Of a DNA stretch of 64,000 bases, positions 1-8,223 are shown one piece after another. The DNA lies in NCBI RefSeq assembly GCF_013410035.1, contig NZ_JACCBW010000003.1, positions 269,670 through 333,669 on the forward strand, in the 5' to 3' direction. Numbering within the stretch: position 1 is the first letter of the stretch; each line of letters begins with the position of its first letter. A model generated the notes under the pieces. The model had not been told where the DNA came from. It saw only the letters and a program-made list of their open reading frames with translations, and did not search any database. The stretch comes from Nocardioides cavernae (GTDB taxonomy: Bacteria > Actinomycetota > Actinomycetes > Propionibacteriales > Nocardioidaceae). The position numbers and the translations under genes are program-made.

Positions 1-1062
1 CTGCGAGGTGCCACCACCCGGGGCGACGGCGACCAGGTCGGCGCGCAGGGCGTCGGCGAGCTGCTGGTGGGCGGCTCGCTCGACCGCCCCGTCCACGCTG
101 GCCGACATCGTGCCGACGGCCACGACGAGCGCCAGGGGCACGACGACGGCGGTCAGGCGACGCGAGAACCCGACGACGTTGCCGAGGGCGAGACGAGCCG
201 AGGCGTGGGGGCCGGCGCCGGAGAGGGGCGCGAGCCGGGAGAACGCGGCGTGCACCAGCCACGGTCCGGCCGCAGCGGCGGCCCCGACCAGCAGCAGTGC
301 GGAGACGGCTGCGGAGGCCGCCCCGACGGTGCCGGGCACCAGGACGGGGCTTCCCGCGACGGAGAGACCGCCGAGGGCGAGCAGCACCGCGGCGACCTTG
401 CGTGCTCGGCCGATGCCGTCGGGCTCGACGACGGCGAGGCGGACGGCCGTGGTGGGAGGCCCGAGCAGCGAGCGACGTACGGCCAGTCGACCGGCGAGGA
501 GGGCGACGGGCACGATCAGGACGAGGGCACCCAGTGACGGCAGCGGCGACAGGACGAGGCGGGCGCCGGGGGCGAGCACCTGCGCGTCCACGAGGAGGGG
601 GACGAGCAGGCGGGCGCCCCAGGTGCCGGGGACCGCGCCGAGAGGCACCGCGACGAGGGCGAGCAGGGCGACCTCGAGCGACACCATCGCCCGGACCTGG
701 CTGCGGGTGGCCCCGACCGTCCGGAGCAGGGACAGCTGCCTGACCCGTCGGCCCAGGGCCAGCGCCACGGTCGAGGTGACGACCATGAGGAGCACCACCA
801 GGGCGGTGCCGGCGTACGACGACGCGAGCGCGGTCAGCATCCCCGGGGCCGCGTCCGAGGCGGGTGCGCGCAACCCCGTCTCCAGGAGCACGCCGGTGAG
901 CGACACGACGGCGCCCGCGGCGGCGAGGACGAGGCCGGTCCCCGCGAGGTCGGACGCGTGGGCGACGGCCGAGGACCTCGCCAGCCGCCACGTGCCTGAA
1001 CGGTCGCCGGGGCTGACCTCCTCGTCGCGGACGGTGCGCCCGCCCGACACGTCACGAGACAT
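1..1062 (-). CDS. ABC transporter permease, FtsX/MacB type (3' end outside window)
   Basis: The minus-strand frame from ATG 1062 stays open to base 1, so at least 354 residues are present and the C-terminus lies outside the window. The translation starts MSRDVSGGRTVRDEE and has several hydrophobic segments, roughly residues 30-50, 72-95, 118-140, 155-175 and 205-245. Between them is the stretch GRRVRQLSLLRTVGATRSQ, a coupling region typical of FtsX-like permeases. The start is 5 nt after the stop of the ATPase gene, so the two form an operon and probably one exporter or envelope-remodelling complex. The substrate cannot be told from sequence. Family assignment rests on topology, the RTVGATR motif and the partner gene. 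Confidence 0.85.
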   Translation of the reverse strand, partial: MSRDVSGGRTVRDEEVSPGDRSGTWRLARSSAVAHASDLAGTGLVLAAAGAVVSLTGVLLETGLRAPASDAAPGMLTALASSYAGTALVVLLMVVTSTVALALGRRVRQLSLLRTVGATRSQVRAMVSLEVALLALVAVPLGAVPGTWGARLLVPLLVDAQVLAPGARLVLSPLPSLGALVLIVPVALLAGRLAVRRSLLGPPTTAVRLAVVEPDGIGRARKVAAVLLALGGLSVAGSPVLVPGTVGAASAAVSALLLVGAAAAAGPWLVHAAFSRLAPLSGAGPHASARLALGNVVGFSRRLTAVVVPLALVVAVGTMSASVDGAVERAAHQQLADALRADLVAVAPGGGTSQ

Positions 1063-1067
1063 CCCGC

Positions 1068-1856
1068 TCACCTCCCGAGCTCGACGAGGCGTGCCGCGAC
1101 GCCGTCCGCCGTGGGCGAGGGGACGCGGTCCGCGATCCGGCCGTCGGCGAGCAGGACGGCCTCCTCGGCGGCCGCGGCGACCGAGGCGTCGTGCGTGACG
1201 ATGATGAGCGTCTGGCCCAGCTCGTGGGCGACCTCGAGGAACAGGGCGAGCACGTCCTTGCCCGAGCGGGAGTCGAGGGCCCCCGTCGGCTCGTCCGCGA
1301 AGATCACGGCCGGCCGCGTCGCGAGCGCCCGGGCGATCGCGACCCGCTGCGCCTGCCCTCCCGACAGCTCGCCGGGGCGCCGCTGCTCGAGCCCGGTCAG
1401 GCCGAGCCGGCCGACGAGCTCGGCGGCCCACCCGGCGTCGAGCTGCCGCCCGGCGAGGACGAGGGGCAACGCGATGTTCGAGACCACGTCGAGGTGGGGC
1501 AGCAGGTTGTAGCCCTGGAAGACGAAGCCGACGTGCCCACGGCGGAAGCGGGTCAGGGCGTCCTGCGACAGGGTGCTGAGGTCGTGGCCGCCGACGACCA
1601 CGGTGCCCCGCGTGGGGGTGTCGAGGCCCGCGGCGACGTTGAGCAGGGTCGACTTGCCGGACCCCGACGGTCCCATCACCGCGGTGACGGACCCGGGCGC
1701 GAGCCGCAGGTCCACCCCCCGCAGGGCGTCGACGGGGACGGCCCCGTCGTAGGTCTTCCAGACCCCGGCGAGGCTGACGACGGCCTGCTCGCCGGTGCCG
1801 GGTCGGAGGGCGGGTGTCGGTCCGGGCTGGGGTGGGCGTTGCCGCAACGTGAACAT
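1068..1856 (-). CDS. ABC transporter ATP-binding protein, MacB/LolD type
   Basis: A 262-residue nucleotide-binding subunit. It shows Walker A GPSGSGKST, signature LSGGQ, Walker B followed by DEPTGALD (typical of the MacB/LolD/FtsE group) and the switch histidine in VTHD. It should power the permease encoded 5 nt downstream. The first ~20 residues are proline-rich and precede the conserved domain. The start ATG sits 6 nt after a TAGCGT -10 element, which suggests a leaderless transcript. A palindrome lies upstream between this gene and the two-component system, so control by that system is plausible. The exported substrate (lipid, peptide or antibiotic) is not deducible. Confidence 0.93.
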   Translation of the reverse strand: MFTLRQRPPQPGPTPALRPGTGEQAVVSLAGVWKTYDGAVPVDALRGVDLRLAPGSVTAVMGPSGSGKSTLLNVAAGLDTPTRGTVVVGGHDLSTLSQDALTRFRRGHVGFVFQGYNLLPHLDVVSNIALPLVLAGRQLDAGWAAELVGRLGLTGLEQRRPGELSGGQAQRVAIARALATRPAVIFADEPTGALDSRSGKDVLALFLEVAHELGQTLIIVTHDASVAAAAEEAVLLADGRIADRVPSPTADGVAARLVELGR

Positions 1857-1862
1857 GCCGTC

Positions 1863-1934
1863 ACGCTAGGAACCGGCGACCCCCTCGGACGAGAGCCGTT
1901 GTGGTGAACCCGTCCGCGTGCATCCTTCGATGCA
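1863..1934 (-). promoter_or_regulatory. Promoter and palindromic operator upstream of the ABC ATPase
   Basis: Read on the minus strand, a -10 element TAGCGT (1863-1868, within TTCCTAGCGT) lies 6 nt before the ATG. Exactly 52 nt further upstream is the palindrome CATCCTTCGATG (1921-1932), extended to TGCATC/GATGCA arms at 1919-1934. The same core with the same 52-nt spacing to the same TTCCTAGCGT recurs at 9922-9991. The site begins a few bases past the stop codon of the NarL-type regulator, which is the most likely binder. That assignment is inference. Confidence 0.6.
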
Positions 1935-1940
1935 AGCGGC

Positions 1941-2618
1941 TCATCCCCCGATCGAGACCAGCCCGTTCTGGTAGGCCCAGACCGCCGCCTGCAGGCGCGA
2001 CCTGACGCCCAGCTTGGGCAGGATCCTGGCCAGGTGCGACTTCACCGTGGAGGTCTCGACGACGAGGGCACGGGCGATCTCGTCGTTGGAGAGGCCCTCG
2101 GCCAGCAGCAGCACGATCTCGCGCTCGCGGGCGGTGAGGACCTCGTCGGCGCGGGCCGCCGTGACGGGGTGCATGCTCCTGCGGCTCACCAGCTCCCCCA
2201 GGACGCGCTTGGTGAGGCTGTCCGCGATCGTCCCGTTGCCGGCCGCCACCGAGCGCACCGCGTCGACGACGACCGACGCCTCGGCGTCCTTGAGGAGGAA
2301 GCCGGACACGCCTGCCTCGAAGGCACCGAAGAGGTAGTCGTCGATGTCGAACGTCGTGAGGATCAGCACGGGCGTGGGCGACTCGACGTCCGGGCCGCAG
2401 ATCTGTCGCGCCGCTGCGATCCCGTCCAGCCTCGGCATCCGGATGTCGAGGCACACCACGTCCGGCGTCAGCTCGCGAGTGGCCCGCACCGCCTCCTCAC
2501 CGTCGGGCACGGCGGCCACGACCTCGATGTCGTCCTCGAGGTCGAGCAGGGTGGTCAGCCCTGCGCGCACCAGCGGCTGGTCGTCGGCCACCACCACCCG
2601 GATGTTCGTCCCGCTCAC
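1941..2618 (-). CDS. NarL/LuxR-family response regulator
   Basis: 225 residues. The N-terminal receiver has the acidic pair in VVVADDQPLVR, the phospho-acceptor Asp58 in VVCLDIRMPRLDG and the conserved Lys at about 110 in SGFLLKD. The C-terminal GerE/LuxR helix-turn-helix is seen in LTAREREIVLLLAEGLSND and TSTVKSHLARILPKLG. All phospho-relay residues are present, so it should be a normal partner for the histidine kinase whose gene overlaps it by 4 nt (ATGA). It likely controls the adjacent ABC exporter through the palindrome just beyond its stop codon. That architecture is common in Gram-positive stress systems, but the signal is unknown. Confidence 0.93.
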   Translation of the reverse strand: MSGTNIRVVVADDQPLVRAGLTTLLDLEDDIEVVAAVPDGEEAVRATRELTPDVVCLDIRMPRLDGIAAARQICGPDVESPTPVLILTTFDIDDYLFGAFEAGVSGFLLKDAEASVVVDAVRSVAAGNGTIADSLTKRVLGELVSRRSMHPVTAARADEVLTAREREIVLLLAEGLSNDEIARALVVETSTVKSHLARILPKLGVRSRLQAAVWAYQNGLVSIGG

Positions 2619-3925
2619 CGCGTCTCCCCTGCCTCGATCCCTGCCCCGGTCCCTGCCCCGGTCCCTGCGTCAGGCGCACGAGCGACCACCCGGTCGTCGC
2701 GCGCCGGCACCCGGAGCCGGACGACCCAGTGTCCCTGCTCGGGCCCGTACGTCACGCGCGAGTCCGTCAGCTCGGCACGCTCGCGCATCCCCACCAGCCC
2801 GAACCCGGTGCGTCCGGGACCGGCGCCGTCGCCGTCGCCCGCCATCTCGCTCGTGATGGTCACCTGCACCCCGTCCGCGGAACGCGCGTCGACCTCGACC
2901 CGGCACGGCCTGCCGGGTGCGTGGCGCGCCGCGTTGGAGAGCGCCTCCTGGACCGTGCGGTACGCCGACAGCTGCGCGAGCGGGCCGATCCGGTCGCGCG
3001 GGTCCTCACCCTCGGGCTCGAGGACGACCAGGTCGACGAGCCCACCGCGGGCGGTGGCGTCCGCGACGAGCTGCGGAACGCCGTCGAACGAGTGCTGCTG
3101 GACGGCTCCCCCGTCGGAGTCCGTGCCGTCCGGGCCGTGCGACGCGGGCCGCAGCAGGGCCACCAGGCCGCGCATGTCCCGCAGCATCTCGGTGCTCTGC
3201 TCGCGCACCTGGTCGACGGCCCGCTTGGCGCCCTCGGGATCCCGGTCGATCTGCCTGCTGATGGCGCCGGTCATCACGGCGATCCCGGTCAGGTGGTGCG
3301 CGGCGATGTCGTGCAGCTCGCGCGCCATCGCGGTGCGCTCGCGGGCGACCGCCACCTCGACGAGCGCCGAACGCTCCCGCGCCGCGGCCCGGTCCCGTTC
3401 CTCCCGGGCCCTCCTGCTCTCGCGACGCGTGCCGACGATCGTCCCGGCCAGCGCGGCGATCCCGACGGTGCCCACGCCCTGGACGAGGGCCCCCACGACC
3501 GCTGACGGCCCCGCTGGCCCGAGCCCGATCCTCGTCAGGAGGTCACCGACGCCGACCAGGAGCACGGCCGCCGCCAGGGTCTGCCACGTGCGCGGAGCCG
3601 CGACGTCGAGCGTCGCCCGGAACGCCGCCACCAGCACCGCCACCGACGTGCAGCCGGCGGCCGGACCGAGGAAGAGGGCCGCGGCGGGTGCGGCCGCAGC
3701 GACCAGGAGCAGGGCGAGAGCCGGACGGCGGGGAGACCACAGGAGTGCTGCGGCCTGGGCCGCGACGAGGGCGAGCCCGCACGCCCACGCCACGCTGCCG
3801 GCACCCGGAGCGCCGGCGAGGTCCCCTCCGACCTCCGGCGACGCGAGGGCGATCCCCGTGAGGAGGGCGCTGGCGGCGACCCACGTGCACCACACCGTGG
3901 TGGTCCACGTACGTCGCAGCGCCAT
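2615..3925 (-). CDS. Two-component sensor histidine kinase, NarL-partner (HisKA_3) type
   Basis: About 436 residues from the ATG at 3925. An upstream in-frame start at 4045 would add 40 residues with no membrane or domain character and would cross the divergent gene, so I prefer 3925. The N-terminal half is a bundle of hydrophobic segments (about residues 8-180) with little extracellular sequence. The dimerisation/phospho-acceptor site is ARELHDIAAHHLTGIAVM. The HATPase region carries SNAARHAPGRP and GFGLVGMRERAEL. It is an intramembrane-sensing-like kinase that phosphorylates the regulator encoded 4 nt overlapping downstream. The sensed signal is unknown; the adjacent exporter suggests an envelope-active compound. 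Confidence 0.9.
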   Translation of the reverse strand: MALRRTWTTTVWCTWVAASALLTGIALASPEVGGDLAGAPGAGSVAWACGLALVAAQAAALLWSPRRPALALLLVAAAAPAAALFLGPAAGCTSVAVLVAAFRATLDVAAPRTWQTLAAAVLLVGVGDLLTRIGLGPAGPSAVVGALVQGVGTVGIAALAGTIVGTRRESRRAREERDRAAARERSALVEVAVARERTAMARELHDIAAHHLTGIAVMTGAISRQIDRDPEGAKRAVDQVREQSTEMLRDMRGLVALLRPASHGPDGTDSDGGAVQQHSFDGVPQLVADATARGGLVDLVVLEPEGEDPRDRIGPLAQLSAYRTVQEALSNAARHAPGRPCRVEVDARSADGVQVTITSEMAGDGDGAGPGRTGFGLVGMRERAELTDSRVTYGPEQGHWVVRLRVPARDDRVVARAPDAGTGAGTGAGIEAGETR

Positions 3926-4007
3926 GGCGTCACCGTAGCGGTGGCGGTGCGGGGCGGGGCGTACCGAAAGGTCACCCGTGCAGGTCGTTTCCTGCTGCAA
4001 TGGGCCC

Positions 4008-4391
4008 GTGACCGCCGACCCCTCCGCGCAGCCCGACGGGCTCATCCGCCTGCACGTGCGCCCACCGACGCTCGGCAGCGGCCGTCACGTGCCGTGGGTG
4101 CAGGTCGACGGAGTGCGGGTCCCGGTGGGGATCGGGGACAACCTGCTCGAGGTCCCGGCCGGACCGCACGTGGTGCGGGCCGCGCCACGGTGGGACCCCG
4201 CCCGCGTCCGGGAGCTGCAGGTCGACGTCGGCCCGGGCACCGTGGTCCCGGTGTTCTACGCGGACCCGGCATCGCGGTTCACCGGCGGCAGCCTCGGCAC
4301 GAGACGCCGGCAGGACTGGGCACTGCGATGCCTCCAGCTCTGGGGCGTGCTCATGATCCTCGGCCTGCTGGCCGCCGTCGTACGCACGTGA
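4008..4391 (+). CDS. Small membrane-anchored protein of unknown function
   Basis: About 127 residues from GTG 4008, starting VTADPSAQPDGLIRLHVR. An in-frame GTG at 3978 exists, but 4008 lies 6 nt after a TGCAAT -10-like hexamer, matching leaderless starts elsewhere here. The soluble part is rich in beta-type sequence with a PEGA-like pattern (WVQVDGVRVPVGIGDNLLEVPAGPHVV) and is followed by one C-terminal hydrophobic helix, LWGVLMILGLLAAVV. That suggests a cytoplasmic domain tethered by a tail anchor. It is divergent from the histidine kinase and convergent with the SGNH hydrolase. No specific function can be assigned. Confidence 0.7.
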   Translation: MTADPSAQPDGLIRLHVRPPTLGSGRHVPWVQVDGVRVPVGIGDNLLEVPAGPHVVRAAPRWDPARVRELQVDVGPGTVVPVFYADPASRFTGGSLGTRRRQDWALRCLQLWGVLMILGLLAAVVRT

Positions 4392-4398
4392 GACCTCG

Positions 4399-5064
4399 TC
4401 AGGGGAGCTGCGGCCCTGCGGGTCCCTGCGCTCGCGCGGCGCTCCGGACAGCGAGGTCGAGCGCGGGCAGGACCGCGTCGGCGATCACGGCGTACCCGGC
4501 GGACGAGGGGTGGAACCGGTCGGCCGAGAAGAGGGCCGGGTCGGAGCCGAAGGCCTGCGACGCCCGCTGGTCGGCATCCGCGACGCGCCCGCCCGCGGCG
4601 ACCACCGCGTCGGCCTGACGGCGCCGCAATGTCTCGCTCGCGGCGCGGACCACCTGGCGCAGGGCGGCCGGGACGTGCGGGACCGCGCCGAGGTCCGGCG
4701 CGGGTGCGACCACGACCTCACTGCCGGACCCGCGTAGCCGGCGCACTGCCTGCTCGAGCGCGGCCGCCGCGGCCTGCACCGGTTCGCGGTGCGTCACGTC
4801 GTTCGCGCCGATGACGACCAGCGCGACGTGCGGGCGCCACGTGAGGGCACGGTCGACCTGTGCGCCGAGGTCGCGGCTGCGGGCCCCGGGCTCGGCGAAG
4901 ACGCGGTCGGCGACGGTGAGACCGCGCGCACGCAGTGCTCCGGTCAGCCGTGGTGCCAGCCGGTCGTCGGGAGTGGCGGCGCCCTGACCCCAGGCGATGG
5001 AGTCACCGAGGACCGCCAGGCGCAGGGCAGGGGGCTGCGCGCTGCTCGCCGGTGTCGAGCTCAT
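4399..5064 (-). CDS. SGNH/GDSL-family hydrolase
   Basis: 221 residues from ATG 5064, chosen because AGGAGGAGT lies directly upstream and an upstream start at 5127 adds unrelated sequence. Block I is LAVLGDSIAWGQG with the nucleophile Ser. The GxND block is VVIGANDVTH, and the C-terminal Asp/His pair is in DRFHPSSAGYAVIADAV. These are the diagnostic blocks of SGNH hydrolases (esterase, lipase or carbohydrate deacetylase). There is no signal peptide, so it is probably cytoplasmic. Substrate is unknown. Its 3' end faces the small membrane protein with a 7-nt gap. Confidence 0.88.
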   Translation of the reverse strand: MSSTPASSAQPPALRLAVLGDSIAWGQGAATPDDRLAPRLTGALRARGLTVADRVFAEPGARSRDLGAQVDRALTWRPHVALVVIGANDVTHREPVQAAAAALEQAVRRLRGSGSEVVVAPAPDLGAVPHVPAALRQVVRAASETLRRRQADAVVAAGGRVADADQRASQAFGSDPALFSADRFHPSSAGYAVIADAVLPALDLAVRSAARAQGPAGPQLP

Positions 5065-5146
5065 GGGACTCCTCCTGGTGGGCCCCGCGTCGGGCAGGGC
5101 GACGCGATGCCGTACCCGGCCTCGCATGCGCGGATGCGCGGCTGGG

Positions 5147-5152
5147 TAACGT
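5147..5152 (+). promoter_or_regulatory. -10 element of the XPF-like nuclease gene
   Basis: TAACGT fits the actinobacterial TANNNT -10 consensus. It ends 7 nt before GTG 5160, so the transcript should start at the start codon (leaderless). This supports GTG 5160 over in-frame starts further upstream. Confidence 0.5.
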
Positions 5153-5159
5153 CGGAGGC

Positions 5160-6026
5160 GTGCACGAGACGGGTCCGGTGCTGGTCGACCACCGCGAGCG
5201 CGGCAGCGGCATCCCCGAAGCGCTGGTCGCGGCGGGACTCGAGGTGGAGCTGACCGACCTCCCGGTCGGCGACTACGTCCTGGGCCCGGGCCTCGCGGTC
5301 GAGCGCAAGGGGCCGTCCGACCTGGGTGCCTCGATCCGTGACGGGCGGCTGTTCGAGCAGGCGGTGCGGTTGCAGTCGACGTTCGTGCAGGCGGTCCTGC
5401 TGATCGAGGGCGAGCCGCGCTTCGTCGCCGAGGATGCGTGGCGCGGGGCCGTGTGCCGGCTCGTCGAGGACGGGTTCACCGTCCTGCACAGCCTCGACGT
5501 GGAGGACTCGGTCGCCTGGCTGGTGCGCCTCGCGAAGCGAGCCCGCCGGCCTGCGGCGACCGTCCGGGCAGAGGGACCCCGGCGCGTGCCGCGGCACCCC
5601 TCGGCCCAGGCCGAGGTGATGCTGTCGGTCGTGCCGGGCATCAGCACCACGATGTCGCGGAGCCTGTTGGACGCCTACGGCAGCCTGGCGGGGGTCGCTG
5701 CGGCGGCGCCCGAGGGCCTGCGCTCCCACCCGGGCATCGGACCGGTCCTGGCGGGCCGGGTCGCCGAGGCGCTGCACGCCGACTACGTCGCGACGGCGGA
5801 CCGCGACCCCGGACCCGAGCGCGCGGCACGGGGCGTGCGAGCACCGCGGCGATGGGTCCTGTCCCCACCCCGCGTGGGCACCGACCCCGACGTCGAGCCG
5901 GACTCCTACGACCGGCGCGCCATCGCCCTTCGCGCACTCCGGTCCGCCCGCGACGGCACCCAGCTCGTCGACGGCCTCACCGGCGAGGTCGTGGCTGAAG
6001 CGCCTGCTCCCCACGTCCGAGCCTGA
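5160..6026 (+). CDS. ERCC4-domain (XPF-like) nuclease with helix-hairpin-helix domain
   Basis: 288 residues from GTG 5160. The N-terminal nuclease fold has VLVDHRERGSGIP, the motif LPVGDYVLG and the catalytic signature VERKGPSD (ERKxxxD), the metal-binding active site of XPF/Mus81/Hef nucleases. After a short linker near residue 140, an (HhH)2 domain follows: MLSVVPGISTTMSRSLL and then LRSHPGIGPVLAGRVAEAL. The helicase domain of archaeal Hef is absent. Such proteins cut branched or flap DNA as dimers in archaea and eukaryotes. A repair role here is inferred from family. The ~50-residue C-terminal tail is variable and ends just before the AI-2E-type permease gene. Confidence 0.88.
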   Translation: MHETGPVLVDHRERGSGIPEALVAAGLEVELTDLPVGDYVLGPGLAVERKGPSDLGASIRDGRLFEQAVRLQSTFVQAVLLIEGEPRFVAEDAWRGAVCRLVEDGFTVLHSLDVEDSVAWLVRLAKRARRPAATVRAEGPRRVPRHPSAQAEVMLSVVPGISTTMSRSLLDAYGSLAGVAAAAPEGLRSHPGIGPVLAGRVAEALHADYVATADRDPGPERAARGVRAPRRWVLSPPRVGTDPDVEPDSYDRRAIALRALRSARDGTQLVDGLTGEVVAEAPAPHVRA

Positions 6027-6093
6027 CCTCGACGTGGCGGCCGCGCGGTCGACCCGGGCCACCCCGGGACTCATCGCGAGCCCGGCGTGCGGG

Positions 6094-6099
6094 TACGGT
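6094..6099 (+). promoter_or_regulatory. -10 element of the AI-2E-family permease gene
   Basis: TACGGT matches TANNNT and ends 5 nt before GTG 6105. It argues for a leaderless transcript starting at 6105 rather than at the upstream in-frame GTG at 6087. Confidence 0.4.
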
Positions 6100-6104
6100 C
6101 CGGC

Positions 6105-7265
6105 GTGAAGTTCTTCAGCAGGACCGAGTCGTCGACCACCACTTCGTCGAAGCCCGACGGGGGTGTCCGCCAGGACGTGCAGCCCCCGCCGCCGTCGCGC
6201 GAGCAGACCATCGGCCACGGTGTGGCGTGGACGGCGCGGTGGAGCCTGCGGGTGATCGCCATCGCCCTCGGCGCGGCCCTCCTCGGACTCGTGGTGAAGT
6301 ACGCCTGGGTCGTGCTCTTCCCGGTGCTGATGGCCCTCCTGCTGTGCACGGTGCTCTCGCCGGTGTCCCGGGTGCTGCACACCCGGGCGCGACTGCCCCG
6401 CGCGCTGGCCGCCGCCGTCACCATGATCGGGGCGATCCTCCTCGTCGTGGCGGTGGGCTTCACGATCGCGCCGTCGGTCACGTCGCAGGGCAGCGACATC
6501 GTCGACGGGGCCACGGGCGGCCTGCAGCGTGTGCAGGACTGGGTGCAGGAGTCGGACTTCGTCTCCAAGGAACAGGTCGACGCGGGACTCCAGTCGCTCC
6601 AGGAGCGCCTGTCCGGATCGGCCGGGAGCATCGCGACCGGCGTGCTCACCGGTGTCTCCGCGGTGACGAACGGCCTGGTCAACCTCGTCCTCGTCCTCAT
6701 CCTGAGCTTCCTCTTCCTCAAGGACGGCTCGCGGTTCCTGCCGTGGGTGGGCCGCCTCGCCGGCCCCACCGCCGGCCGCCACCTCCAGGCGGTGGGTCAG
6801 CGTTCGTGGGACACGCTCAGCGGGTTCATCCGTACGCAGGCGCTGGTCTCGTTCATCGACGCGGTGCTGATCGGCGCCGGCCTGGCCGTGATCGGCGTCC
6901 CGCTTGCACTCCCGCTCGCCGTCCTCACCTTCGTTGCGGGCTTCGTGCCGATCGCGGGAGCGTTCGTGGCCGGCATCATCTCGGTGCTGATCGCGCTGGT
7001 GTCCAACGGTGTGACCGGGGCGCTGCTCGTCCTGGCGCTCATCGTGGTGGTGCAGCAGCTGGAGGGCAACGTCCTCTCCCCGATGCTGCAGTCCAAGTCG
7101 ATGGACCTGCACGCGGCCGTCGTGCTGCTCTCGGTCACGCTGGGGGGCACGCTCTTCGGCATCACCGGCGCGTTCTTCGCGGTGCCCGTCGCAGCCGTGC
7201 TGGCCGTCGTCGTGCGCTACCTCGACGGCGTGGTCGACGAGCGGTCACGAGCACCGCTCGCGTGA
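6105..7265 (+). CDS. AI-2E family transporter (membrane permease)
   Basis: 386 residues from GTG 6105. A polar N-terminus of ~40 residues precedes a pair of long hydrophobic helices (VIAIALGAALLGLVVKYAW and the following segment). A central soluble region spans about residues 120-200, and several more membrane helices end near VAAVLAVVVRYLDG. The order (two helices, soluble loop, helices with a GFVPIAGAF motif) is that of the PF01594 family. Members have been linked to autoinducer-2 export, Na+/H+ exchange and osmoadaptation, so the substrate is not safely assignable. Its stop overlaps the next start as GTGA, indicating translational coupling. Confidence 0.87.
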   Translation: MKFFSRTESSTTTSSKPDGGVRQDVQPPPPSREQTIGHGVAWTARWSLRVIAIALGAALLGLVVKYAWVVLFPVLMALLLCTVLSPVSRVLHTRARLPRALAAAVTMIGAILLVVAVGFTIAPSVTSQGSDIVDGATGGLQRVQDWVQESDFVSKEQVDAGLQSLQERLSGSAGSIATGVLTGVSAVTNGLVNLVLVLILSFLFLKDGSRFLPWVGRLAGPTAGRHLQAVGQRSWDTLSGFIRTQALVSFIDAVLIGAGLAVIGVPLALPLAVLTFVAGFVPIAGAFVAGIISVLIALVSNGVTGALLVLALIVVVQQLEGNVLSPMLQSKSMDLHAAVVLLSVTLGGTLFGITGAFFAVPVAAVLAVVVRYLDGVVDERSRAPLA

Positions 7266-8185
7266 CCGCGCTCGTACGTCCCACGCCCCCGCCCGGTCGG
7301 CCGGTCGCGTGGCGCCAACGCAGCCGACTCGTCCGGTGGTGGCGGCTGTGGCGCACCTCGCGCCCACGCACCTTCACCGAGAAGGTCCGTTACAAGATGC
7401 TGCGCGACCACCGGGCGCTGATGGTGACGTTCTCCGACAAGCACGCCGTGCGCGACTACGTCGCCGCTCGTGTGGGGACCCACGTCCTGCCGCGGCTGCA
7501 CCATGTGCTCGACGATCCTCAGCAGCTGTGCAGCGTGGACCTGCCCCCCGCCTTCGTGCTCAAGCCCACGCACGGGAGCGGCGTCGCCGTCATCGTCTCG
7601 GAGCAGGCGCAGCCCGAGGCCCGCCTCCCGGACCTCGACGCCGCCTGGACCTACCACCACGTGCGGCCCGAGCACGCCCCGACGAGTCACCTGAGCGCGC
7701 TCGCGGAGGTCTGGCTCTCGAAGCTGTACGGCCAGGGCCCCAACCGGGAGTGGGCCTACGGCCACGTCCCGCGGCGGCTCGTCGTGGAGGAGTTCCTCAC
7801 CGGTCCCACCGGCACCGTCCCCGACGACTACAAGTTCTTCGTGTTCCACGGAGTCGTCCGCTACGTGCAGGTCGACCGCGGCCGCTTCGACGCCCGGACG
7901 CAGGACTTCTTCACCCCCGACTGGGACCACCTCCCGCTCAGCGGCGGGCACGGCTGGGCGGACCCACCCCTTCCGCGACCCGAGCGGCTGCCGGAGATGA
8001 TCCGCATCGCCGAGCGCCTCGCCGAGGAGACCGACTTCGTCCGGGTCGACCTCTACGACCTCCCCGACCGCGTGGTGTTCGGCGAGCTCTCGAGCTTCCC
8101 GGCGGGCGGGGACAGTCCGTTCGAACCCGCGTCCTTCGACCTCGAGTTCGGCCGCCACTGGACCCCGCCCCGCCGGTACGCCTGA
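7262..8185 (+). CDS. ATP-grasp protein of the TupA-like family
   Basis: 307 residues beginning VTALVRPTPPPGRP. The N-terminal part has RTFTEKVRYKMLRDHRALMV. Next comes FSDKHAVRDYVAARVG, a Lys-containing ATP-grasp entry, then FVLKPTHGSGVAVIV (nucleotide-binding strand and glycine loop). VVEEFLTG and DYKFFVFHGVVRYVQVDRGR follow, and FVRVDLYDL ends near the metal-binding Glu in FGELSSFPAGG. This order matches the TupA-like ATP-grasp family (PF14305), found in teichuronopeptide and surface-polymer loci. It likely ligates or modifies an envelope component. The start overlaps the upstream permease stop by 4 nt. The biochemical reaction is inference. Confidence 0.8.
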   Translation: MTALVRPTPPPGRPVAWRQRSRLVRWWRLWRTSRPRTFTEKVRYKMLRDHRALMVTFSDKHAVRDYVAARVGTHVLPRLHHVLDDPQQLCSVDLPPAFVLKPTHGSGVAVIVSEQAQPEARLPDLDAAWTYHHVRPEHAPTSHLSALAEVWLSKLYGQGPNREWAYGHVPRRLVVEEFLTGPTGTVPDDYKFFVFHGVVRYVQVDRGRFDARTQDFFTPDWDHLPLSGGHGWADPPLPRPERLPEMIRIAERLAEETDFVRVDLYDLPDRVVFGELSSFPAGGDSPFEPASFDLEFGRHWTPPRRYA

Positions 8186-8223
8186 CGTGGGGGCCGCCCG
8201 GCCGGGGCGCCCCTGCCCCTCGC

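Noticed and set aside
5061..7112. Minus-strand frame of ~680 codons opposite the nuclease and AI-2E permease
   Set aside because: His/Asp/Glu/Arg-rich shadow sequence; the plus-strand genes have clear domains.
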